From: an uncultured Prevotellaceae bacterium
Lineage (GTDB): Bacteria; Bacteroidota; Bacteroidia; Bacteroidales; Bacteroidaceae
Assembly (NCBI GenBank): GCA_945486445.1
Contig: CALYTD010000048.1
Coordinates: forward strand, 1-7,440
Length of the DNA: 7,440 nt
Direction: 5' to 3'
In this document: one piece after another, positions 1 through 5,218 of the stretch
Layout of the letters: each line of letters begins with the position of its first letter
Numbering within the stretch: position 1 is the first letter of the stretch
The notes under the pieces: model-generated
The model's database searches: none
Seen by the model: the letters and a program-made list of their open reading frames with translations, nothing else
What the model was told of the DNA's origin: nothing
Made by a program: the position numbers and the translations under genes

Positions 1-1240
1 GAGGGAAGAGGTGCTGAAACACCTGGAAAGAGAAAACGCCCTGTTTAACATGGCGGTGGAAAACAGCCTCACCTTCGCATGGGAAAGGGAGGGAAACGAC
101 ATCTATTTGAGTGACAGTTTCTGGCTACACTATGAGAAAGAGCCGCACCACACCAACGTGGAAGACTTCACAATGATGCTTCATCCAGACAGCAGAGAGG
201 CATACAGGACGGGTATCAGCCTCGTGAATCAGGGCAAAGCCTACGCTGGCGAAGTGCTCGGAGACTTCTACGGCAACGGCGAATACCACTGGTATCTTAT
301 CCGTGGCAAGGGAATACTTGACGACAACGGACGCTATCTCAGGTCGTACGGCATGATAATGAAGATTGACGACATTAAAGAACGTGAACAGGAACTGGTG
401 GAAGCACGACGACTGGCCGAGGAAGCAAAGATGAAAGAGTCATTCCTTGCCAACATGAGCCACGAGATACGCACGCCACTAAACGCCATAGTAGGCTTCT
501 CTGACCTGCTCGCCATGCCGGGAATGGACCACAGCGAAGAGGATAAAGCACAGTTCATAGAGGCTATTCACGCCAACAACGACATGCTGCTGAAACTCGT
601 TAACGACATACTTGACATATCGCGCATAGACTCCGGCCAGATGGAGTTTGACATAAAGCAACACCATGTGGCAGAGATTATGGACAAGGTATATCAGACC
701 TTCACGCTGCAAGTACCCGGTCACCTGAGTTTCATATACAAGAAAGACTGCGACACGACAGTAAACGTGGACGAGGCACGCATAAGACAGGTAATAAGCA
801 ACTTCCTAACCAACGCCAGCAAGTTCACCCCCCAGGGCTCAATAACCCTCGGCTGGAACACCGACATGGAAAAAGGAAAGGTGGAACTATACGTAGAAGA
901 CACAGGCATAGGACTGTCTGAGGACGAGAGAAAAATGGTATTCGTGCGCTTTTACAAGAAAGACGAGTACAAACAAGGCACCGGTCTCGGACTATCAATA
1001 TGCAAATCCATCGTCATTCGACTCGGCGGAAAGATCAGCGTAGCATCACAACAGGGCAAAGGCAGCCGCTTCTCCGTCTTCCTAAACATAGAGGGGGGGG
1101 TAAACAAAACAACTAAGCCCACCTATAACACCGCGAAACTGCCACGACAACAACATGTGCCAGCAGCAGGAGGAAGCACCGCAAACTTAAACCCAAAGGC
1201 CCTCCTCAACAAAGAAGACGATACATTTGCAGCAACATAA
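1..1240 (+). CDS. Sensor histidine kinase, PAS + HisKA + HATPase_c (5' end outside the window)
   Basis: Membrane-associated or cytosolic sensor kinase that would autophosphorylate on His and pass the phosphate to an unseen response regulator. Numbering residues from the GTG at 11: a PAS-like fold spans about 12-110 (ending in the strand around SYGMIMKIDDI), then a charged coiled coil at about 113-140. The HisKA dimerisation domain follows with the H-box MSHEIRTPLN and phospho-acceptor His151. The ATPase domain has an N-box around Asn268 (NFLTNASKF), a G1 box starting at Asp297 (DTGIGL) and a G2 box at 323-327 (GTGLG). The frame stays open to base 2 (R-E-E-V-L), so the GTG at 11 is probably not the true start and further sensor domains should lie upstream. 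There is no receiver domain, so it is not a hybrid kinase at its C-terminus. Residues 364-409, after the ATPase domain, are a low-complexity N/T/A/K-rich tail downstream of a G8 run and may not be part of the ancestral protein. Family assignment is firm; the signal sensed is unknown. Confidence 0.93.
   Translation, partial: REEVLKHLERENALFNMAVENSLTFAWEREGNDIYLSDSFWLHYEKEPHHTNVEDFTMMLHPDSREAYRTGISLVNQGKAYAGEVLGDFYGNGEYHWYLIRGKGILDDNGRYLRSYGMIMKIDDIKEREQELVEARRLAEEAKMKESFLANMSHEIRTPLNAIVGFSDLLAMPGMDHSEEDKAQFIEAIHANNDMLLKLVNDILDISRIDSGQMEFDIKQHHVAEIMDKVYQTFTLQVPGHLSFIYKKDCDTTVNVDEARIRQVISNFLTNASKFTPQGSITLGWNTDMEKGKVELYVEDTGIGLSEDERKMVFVRFYKKDEYKQGTGLGLSICKSIVIRLGGKISVASQQGKGSRFSVFLNIEGGVNKTTKPTYNTAKLPRQQHVPAAGGSTANLNPKALLNKEDDTFAAT
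1093..1100 (+). repeat. Homopolymeric G8 tract in the 3' part of the kinase gene
   Basis: Eight consecutive G residues lie at the codons for Glu361-Gly-Gly-Val, just where the HATPase domain ends. As written (8 G) the frame continues 46 codons past the two glycines. With 7 G the frame reads GAG GGG GGG TAA and stops at once. With 9 G it ends after a few codons (...GGKQNN stop). The tract is therefore a frame-deciding slippage site or a possible sequencing-length error. Confidence 0.8.
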
Positions 1241-1302
1241 ACCGCTGCATACAAGGCGATTAGTCACACAACACACAACACAACGCCACTGACCGAAAAG
1301 TA

Positions 1303-1359
1303 AAAGAGGCCTGATTACACCGCAATCAGCACCTAATCACCATGTAATCAGGCCTCTTT
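1303..1359. terminator. Long perfect hairpin, likely bidirectional terminator after the kinase gene
   Basis: The arms at 1303-1319 (AAAGAGGCCTGATTACA) and 1343-1359 (TGTAATCAGGCCTCTTT) are a perfect 17-bp inverted repeat with a 23-nt loop. The stem starts in an A-run (preceded by TA) and ends in CTCTTT, the usual look of a terminator that can work on either strand, although the T-run is only three bases before a C. It sits about 60 nt after the kinase stop and about 200 nt before rpmE2. The loop is longer than in a classic terminator, so a protein-binding or mobile-repeat origin is also possible. Confidence 0.6.
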
Positions 1360-1388
1360 CACACAGTAATCAGGCCCTTTTCACAAAA
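1345..1388 (+). repeat. Tandem 22-bp direct repeat (two copies), with an inverted third copy in the upstream hairpin arm
   Basis: Copy A at 1345-1366 and copy B at 1367-1388 share TAATCAGGCC followed by a C/T-rich stretch and TTTCACA. They match at 18 of 22 positions. The first part of the same element occurs in inverse orientation at 1303-1318, where it forms the left arm of the hairpin. Shorter relatives (CAATCAGC at 1323, TAATCACC at 1334) lie in the hairpin loop. No gene overlaps the repeats. Confidence 0.7.
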
Positions 1389-1493
1389 GAAAGAAACACG
1401 GACCAGACACCGTGCAGAACAAAAACACAAAGCAGCAAGCAACAACTTGTAGTTAAAAAAACTTAACATAGAGTTATATTAATGCGCCAATAC

Positions 1494-1524
1494 TTTGCTG
1501 TCTCGCCAAAAATCAGTACCTTTG
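1494..1524 (+). promoter_or_regulatory. Promoter of rpmE2 (Bacteroidota primary-sigma type)
   Basis: A -33 element TTTG at 1494-1497 and a -7 element TACCTTTG at 1517-1524 (consensus TAnnTTTG) are separated by 19 nt. The predicted transcription start is near 1530, giving a leader of about 30 nt before the ATG at 1562. The rest of the 1241-1561 gap holds the hairpin and repeats described separately and an AC-rich stretch; I see no further gene in it. Confidence 0.82.
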
Positions 1525-1561
1525 CACCCGAATTTTATTAAACAAACATCAAGAACTAAAA

Positions 1562-1813
1562 ATGAAAAAGAATCTTCATCCAGACAACTATCGCCCCGTC
1601 GTATTCAAGGATATGTCCAACGGCGATATGTTCCTCACCAGATCTACTTGTAAGACAAACGACACAGTAGAGTTCAACGGCGAGACTTACCCAGTGGTAA
1701 AGGTCGAAATCTCAAGCACCTCTCACCCATTCTACACCGGTAAGAGCAAGCTCGTAGATACAGCAGGTCGCGTTGACCGCTTCATGAACCGCTACGGTAA
1801 CCTGAAGAAGTAA
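1562..1813 (+). CDS. rpmE2: 50S ribosomal protein L31, type B
   Basis: Structural protein of the large ribosomal subunit that helps bridge the two subunits. The 83-residue protein begins [17 protein letters not shown] and has the family-typical segment [13 protein letters not shown] followed by D-T-A-G-R-V-DRF and a basic end (YGNLKK). It is the zinc-free (type B, C-minus) paralogue: Cys30 is its only cysteine, so the CxxC zinc ligands of type A are absent. Length is normal for type B. The ATG at 1562 follows an A-rich leader (AAGAACTAAAA) without a strong Shine-Dalgarno site, as is usual in this phylum. It appears to be a single-gene transcription unit between its own promoter and a strong terminator. 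In other bacteria type B L31 can be induced under zinc limitation, but no clear Zur site is seen here. Confidence 0.97.
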   Translation: MKKNLHPDNYRPVVFKDMSNGDMFLTRSTCKTNDTVEFNGETYPVVKVEISSTSHPFYTGKSKLVDTAGRVDRFMNRYGNLKK

Positions 1814-1862
1814 GAGCAAAACACCTCTTATAAATTCACCTGTTCTTACAAGAAGAACAACC

Positions 1863-1911
1863 AATAACGCAGACACTTGTAGTTGCATATACAAATGTCT
1901 GCGTTATTTTT
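1863..1911 (+). terminator. Rho-independent terminator of rpmE2
   Basis: A 13-bp perfect stem, AATAACGCAGACA at 1863-1875 with TGTCTGCGTTATT at 1896-1908, is extended inward past one mismatch by 4 more base pairs (TTGT/ACAA) to a 10-nt loop. A run of five T (1907-1911) covers the stem end and beyond. It begins about 50 nt after the rpmE2 stop and separates rpmE2 from the pgi promoter. Confidence 0.88.
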
Positions 1912-1944
1912 CATAAACATACACATGACTTTTCCGCGATTTTC

Positions 1945-1975
1945 TTTGCAGAACGGAATAATATTTGTAACTTTG
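1945..1975 (+). promoter_or_regulatory. Promoter of pgi (Bacteroidota primary-sigma type)
   Basis: TTTG at 1945-1948 and TAACTTTG at 1968-1975 are 19 nt apart, the same spacing as in the rpmE2 promoter. The predicted start is near 1981, giving a leader of about 32 nt to the ATG at 2013. No riboswitch-like structure fits in so short a leader. Confidence 0.82.
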
Positions 1976-2012
1976 CGGTCGTGAGACACACCAATCTATT
2001 AAACATATAATT

Positions 2013-3356
2013 ATGAAAAGCATTTCATTAGACATCAGCAAAGCCCAGCAATTCCTACCCGCTGGCGCCGTGACAGCACTCAAAGAAAAAGTTAACGAAG
2101 CACGCAAAGGGCTGGAAGAAGGTACCGTTCCCGGTAACGACTTCCTCGGTTGGCTGCATCTACCATCATCAATCACCCCAGAATTCATAAACGAAGTAAA
2201 AGCAGTAGCCGCCGACCTGCGCTCAAAAGCAGAAGTAATAGTAGTAGCAGGCATAGGAGGTTCATACCTCGGAGCAAAGGCAGTAATAGAAGGACTGCAA
2301 AACTCCTTCGCATGGTTAGTAAAAAAAGAAGGCACACCAGCAGTAGTATTCGCAGGCAATAACATAGGCGAAGACTACCTATACGAACTGACAGAATACC
2401 TGAAAGGCAAGACATTCGCCATAATAAACATATCAAAGTCAGGCACAACAACAGAAACCGCACTGACATTCCGCCTGCTAAAAACACAACTCGAAGCACA
2501 AGTAGGCAAAGAAAAAGCAAAAGACCTTATCGTAGCAGTTACCGACGCAAAGAAAGGAGCAGCACGCACCTGCGCCGACAAAGAAGGCTATCGCTCATTC
2601 ATCATACCCGATAACGTAGGCGGACGCTTCTCAGTACTGACGCCAGTAGGCCTGCTACCAATAGCATGCGCAGGCATAGACATAGAACAACTCGTAGCAG
2701 GAGCACAGGCAATGGAACAACAATGCAACATAAACGTGCCCTTTGAAGAAAACCCAGCAGCACTATATGCCGCAACAAGAAACGCACTATACCAGAACGG
2801 AAAGAAGATAGAAATACTCATAAACTACCAACCCAAACTGCATTATTACGCAGAATGGTGGAAACAACTGTACGGAGAATCAGAAGGAAAAGACGGAAAA
2901 GGAATATTCCCAGCATCATGCGACTTCACAACCGACCTGCACTCCATGGGACAATGGATACAAGACGGAGAACGAACAATATTTGAAACCTGCATATCTG
3001 TGGAGAACCCAGAAAGCAAACTGCTGTTCCCCTCAGACCCAGAGAACCTTGACGGCCTCAACTTCCTTGCCGGGAAACGCATCGATGAAGTAAACAAAAA
3101 CGCAGAACTAGGCACACGTCTCGCACACGTTGACGGCGGAGTACCAAACATACTCATATCAATCGAGCGACTCGACGCATACAACTACGGTCAGTTAATA
3201 TACTTCTTTGAACTCGCCTGTGGCATCTCCGGACAACTACTCGGCGTAAACGCCTTCAACCAACCGGGCGTAGAAGCATACAAGAAAAATATGTTTGCAC
3301 TATTAGAAAAACCAGGTTACGAAGAAGAAACAAAGGCCATACGAGCAAGGTTGTAA
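2013..3356 (+). CDS. pgi: Glucose-6-phosphate isomerase
   Basis: Cytosolic enzyme that interconverts glucose 6-phosphate and fructose 6-phosphate, the second step of glycolysis and also a gluconeogenic and cell-wall sugar step. The 447-residue protein is the short bacterial form (about 445-450), not the 550-residue form. The two SIS sugar-phosphate domains are visible: [11 protein letters not shown] in the first third and the phosphate-binding loop [10 protein letters not shown]. Signature 1 is [14 protein letters not shown]. The catalytic Glu is E289 in [11 protein letters not shown], the His is H310 in TDLHSMGQ, and signature 2 ([13 protein letters not shown]) carries the active-site Lys, K424. 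All expected residues are present and the frame is intact. The ATG at 2013 gives the standard N-terminus just upstream of the first domain. It has its own promoter. Codon use is notably rich in A-ending codons, making the coding strand T-poor. Identification is secure. Confidence 0.98.
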   Translation: MKSISLDISKAQQFLPAGAVTALKEKVNEARKGLEEGTVPGNDFLGWLHLPSSITPEFINEVKAVAADLRSKAEVIVVAGIGGSYLGAKAVIEGLQNSFAWLVKKEGTPAVVFAGNNIGEDYLYELTEYLKGKTFAIINISKSGTTTETALTFRLLKTQLEAQVGKEKAKDLIVAVTDAKKGAARTCADKEGYRSFIIPDNVGGRFSVLTPVGLLPIACAGIDIEQLVAGAQAMEQQCNINVPFEENPAALYAATRNALYQNGKKIEILINYQPKLHYYAEWWKQLYGESEGKDGKGIFPASCDFTTDLHSMGQWIQDGERTIFETCISVENPESKLLFPSDPENLDGLNFLAGKRIDEVNKNAELGTRLAHVDGGVPNILISIERLDAYNYGQLIYFFELACGISGQLLGVNAFNQPGVEAYKKNMFALLEKPGYEEETKAIRARL

Positions 3357-3373
3357 ACCTTACACAGGATGAA

Positions 3374-3441
3374 GGTTACAGGTTGCGGAAGAAAGAGGCA
3401 GCAAACACAGCACAAGCCCCCACAACCCGCAACCCATAACC
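3374..3441 (+). repeat. Imperfect inverted repeat between pgi and azlC
   Basis: GGTTACAGGTTGCGG at 3374-3388 pairs with CCGCAACCCATAACC at 3427-3441: 8 bp, a 2x2 internal loop, then 5 bp, enclosing a 38-nt loop. A short competing hairpin, AAGGTT-GTA-AACCTT (3348-3362), covers the pgi stop codon. There is no T-run, so neither looks like a normal intrinsic terminator. The structure could be an attenuator, an mRNA end-stabilising stem, or chance. Confidence 0.4.
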
Positions 3442-3466
3442 AACACCCTGACCCCAATAACCACAA

Positions 3467-4159
3467 ATGAACAAAATATTCCTTCACGGTGTGCGCGATG
3501 GAATACCCATCGCATTGGGATATTATGCCGTAGCCTTCTCCCTAGGCATCATTGCCAGCAACGCAGGAATAAACGCCCTGGCAGGATTCATCGGCAGCTT
3601 CTTTACCAGAGCATCAGCAGGAGAATACGGCGTATATACACTCGTAGCAGCATCAGCAGCATACGCAGAAGTAATAGGAATAAGCCTTGTTACCAACCTG
3701 CGCTACCTGTTAATGAGCACAGCCCTGTCACAAAAGTTCAGTGATAACACGCCATTAGCAAAAAGAATAATGGTATCTCTATGCGTGACTGACGAGATAT
3801 TCGGCATCTCAATAGCCTATCCCGGCAGGTTAGTACCAGCATATACCTTCGGCGCAGCAACCATATCCACAGTATTTTGGGCCTCAGGCACCGCCTCGGG
3901 CATCATTGCTGGCGACGTATTGCCTACCAATGTGGTCTCAGCCTTGAGCGTTGCGCTATACGGTATGTTCCTCGCAATCATCATACCACCATCACGTAAG
4001 GACAAGGCAGTAGGCATATCAGTGGCAATTAGCTTTATACTGAGCGGCCTTTGCGCCGTAATGCCTTTGGTATCAGAACTTACAAGCGGCACAAGGACTA
4101 TACTGCTGACAATCATAATATCCTCAGTAGTGGCCGTATGCAAACCAGTTAAAGACTGA
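3467..4159 (+). CDS. azlC: AzlC family branched-chain amino acid exporter, large subunit
   Basis: Inner-membrane protein predicted to work with AzlD in exporting branched-chain amino acids or their analogues. The 230-residue length is normal. After a short polar start (HGVRDGIPIALGYY) there are about six or seven hydrophobic segments, roughly at 12-34, 52-76, 102-120, 126-146, 154-172, 183-203 and 209-226. The family's conserved N-[LA]-R-[HY]-L-L motif is present as TNLRYLLMSTALS. azlD lies 69 nt downstream on the same strand, the usual partner arrangement. Immediately upstream, 3389-3466 contains only three T residues, so a TAnnTTTG promoter cannot fit there. Transcription probably comes from pgi read-through or from a site inside pgi. 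Substrate is inferred from family; related members may export other amino acids. Confidence 0.92.
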   Translation: MNKIFLHGVRDGIPIALGYYAVAFSLGIIASNAGINALAGFIGSFFTRASAGEYGVYTLVAASAAYAEVIGISLVTNLRYLLMSTALSQKFSDNTPLAKRIMVSLCVTDEIFGISIAYPGRLVPAYTFGAATISTVFWASGTASGIIAGDVLPTNVVSALSVALYGMFLAIIIPPSRKDKAVGISVAISFILSGLCAVMPLVSELTSGTRTILLTIIISSVVAVCKPVKD

Positions 4160-4228
4160 AAGGCAAACACACCGCAAAGCCACACCGTATGTCTTACGAC
4201 ATGCAGAAAACCATATCAGGCAACATAA

Positions 4229-4528
4229 ATGCGCATACTGACATACATAGTGATAATGATTATCGTGACAAACCTTATACGTGTAGTCCCGATAATACTC
4301 ATACGCGGCAGAATACGTAACAGATTCCTCCGCAGTTTCCTATACTATGTACCCTACGTGACCCTCGCCGTAATGACGTTTCCAGCTATTATAGAGGCCA
4401 CACAGTCACCCCTTGCTGGCGTATTGGCACTGCTGATGGGCATAATTGCCGCTATATGCGGACTGGGACTGTTCCCCGTTGCAGCGATATGTTGCATCGT
4501 TGTGTTTGTCACTGAGTTGATAATATAA
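4229..4528 (+). CDS. azlD: AzlD family branched-chain amino acid exporter, small subunit
   Basis: Small inner-membrane partner of AzlC. The 99-residue protein consists almost wholly of four hydrophobic segments, roughly at 4-24, 38-56, 62-78 and 80-97. Between the first two is a basic loop (RGRIRNRFLRS). The family pattern T-N-x-I-R-x-x-P (TNLIRVVP) is visible near the N-terminus and VPYVTLAVMTFP opens the second segment. An in-frame TAA lies directly before the ATG (4226-4228), which fixes the start. The 69-nt gap from azlC contains no promoter match, so the two are very likely cotranscribed. Function is inferred from family and pairing. Confidence 0.9.
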   Translation: MRILTYIVIMIIVTNLIRVVPIILIRGRIRNRFLRSFLYYVPYVTLAVMTFPAIIEATQSPLAGVLALLMGIIAAICGLGLFPVAAICCIVVFVTELII

Positions 4529-4548
4529 TCCCCTTCACCGCTGAACGG

Positions 4549-4587
4549 CAGGTGCAAAGGTCGTGCAGACAGTAAGAACAGCACCTG
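4549..4587 (+). repeat. Short inverted repeat in the azlD-Dabb gap
   Basis: CAGGTGC at 4549-4555 and GCACCTG at 4581-4587 form a perfect 7-bp inverted repeat with a 25-nt loop. It lies 20 nt after the azlD stop and 23 nt before the preferred Dabb start. There is no T-run, so a terminator is not supported; it could be a weak mRNA stem or chance. Confidence 0.3.
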
Positions 4588-4610
4588 ACAAACATCATAT
4601 AAGCAAGAAA

Positions 4611-4919
4611 ATGGTAAAACACATAATCCTCTGGACACTGAATCCAGAACTCTCTGACGAGGAGAAAAACACCGTAAAGGCTGGCATAAAGGCAGGTCTT
4701 GAAGATTTATTGGGTAAGGTTCCCGGCCTGATTGACATCAAGGTACACATCTCCGGACGCCTTGACACCTCCAACTGTGACGTGATGCTTGACAGCACAC
4801 TTACCTCATTCGAGGCATTAAAGGCCTATGCCGTACACCCGGCACATGTGGAAGTGGCTGACACAAAGGTGAGACCGTACACCGTTCAGCGCACTTGCCT
4901 TGACTTCGAGACGGACTAA
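4611..4919 (+). CDS. Dabb (stress-responsive alpha/beta barrel) domain protein
   Basis: Small soluble protein of 102 residues, essentially one Dabb domain: a ferredoxin-like alpha/beta fold that usually dimerises into a barrel. It opens with the typical first strand MVKHIILWTL, then a helix rich in charged residues, strand IDIKVHISGR, strand CDVMLDSTLTS, and the family-typical HPAHVEV near the C-terminal helix. In the frame the reading can be extended back to a GTG at 4563, but the added residues are not Dabb-like and the ATG at 4611 follows an A-rich leader (AAGCAAGAAA), so I place the start there. It follows azlD on the same strand and may share its transcript. The bacterial role is unknown; relatives include plant stress proteins and a polyketide cyclase, and no function can be assigned from context here. 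Confidence 0.88.
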   Translation: MVKHIILWTLNPELSDEEKNTVKAGIKAGLEDLLGKVPGLIDIKVHISGRLDTSNCDVMLDSTLTSFEALKAYAVHPAHVEVADTKVRPYTVQRTCLDFETD

Positions 4920-5019
4920 TACGCTGTAATCTCCTACCTTATACACGCACAACGCAACTTAAAACTTCAACGGGATGGTAGGCATGACAGTCTGCCAGAC
5001 TACAAATATGGCATTAATC

Positions 5020-5077
5020 ATCCGCCTACTGCTATGACAATCACTATTGCCAGCGCAGTAGGCGGATAGCGTTTTTG
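5020..5077 (+). terminator. Rho-independent terminator after the Dabb gene
   Basis: A perfect 13-bp stem, ATCCGCCTACTGC at 5020-5032 with GCAGTAGGCGGAT at 5055-5067, has a 22-nt loop that holds a small inner stem (CAAT-CACT-ATTG). TTTTT follows at 5072-5076 after a 4-nt spacer. It lies about 100 nt after the Dabb stop and probably ends the pgi/azlCD/Dabb transcription unit. Elsewhere in the 4920-5218 gap I see a tiny AGTCT-GCC-AGACT hairpin (4989-5001), the promoter of the next gene, and no other gene. Confidence 0.75.
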
Positions 5078-5175
5078 TTATAACTATATGGTATTCCGCA
5101 GACAGGACATTATGAAATGGCACACAAAGCAAGATATATGACACATTAAGAGAAGCCTGATACAACTTTATTTTG

Positions 5176-5183
5176 TACTTTTG
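5176..5183 (+). promoter_or_regulatory. Probable -7 element of the GH97 gene promoter
   Basis: TACTTTTG at 5176-5183 fits TAnnTTTG and is followed by CAGG, with the start of transcription expected near 5190 and a leader of about 30 nt. No TTTG is found at the -33 position (about 5153-5156), so basal activity may be weak or dependent on an activator. Confidence 0.6.
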
Positions 5184-5218
5184 CAGGCACAGAACTCACA
5201 CAAAAAAGTAAACTACCA

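Noticed and set aside
1904..2365. 153-codon open frame on the minus strand overlapping the pgi 5' part
   Set aside because: It lies opposite the certain pgi gene and its promoter, has a serine/alanine-rich sequence with no recognisable domain, and arises because the pgi coding strand is T-poor and so gives few stops in antisense.
2185..3184. Several other minus-strand open frames inside pgi (one Leu-rich and membrane-like at 2185-2520; another at 2846-3184)
   Set aside because: The Leu/Cys richness is the mirror of A-ending codons in pgi. There are no supporting start signals or family features.
3817..4185. 122-codon minus-strand open frame over azlC
   Set aside because: Antisense shadow of a clear membrane-protein gene; no promoter or domain.
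4188..4316. Small plus-strand open frame starting ATG TCT TAC in the azlC-azlD gap, a possible leader peptide
   Set aside because: It overlaps azlD out of frame for most of its length, its sequence is not hydrophobic or biased to branched-chain residues, and no attenuator follows.
4551..4565. GACCTTTGCACC on the minus strand, similar to the -7 box of rpmE2
   Set aside because: The first base does not fit TAnnTTTG and it would read antisense into azlD with no gene to serve.
4563..4610. GTG start giving the Dabb protein 16 extra N-terminal residues
   Set aside because: The Dabb first strand begins right at the ATG at 4611, which has an A-rich leader; the extra residues fall within an inverted repeat and look non-coding.
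4959..5165. 68-codon minus-strand open frame in the Dabb-GH97 gap
   Set aside because: It runs straight through the terminator hairpin, has no recognisable domain and no promoter.
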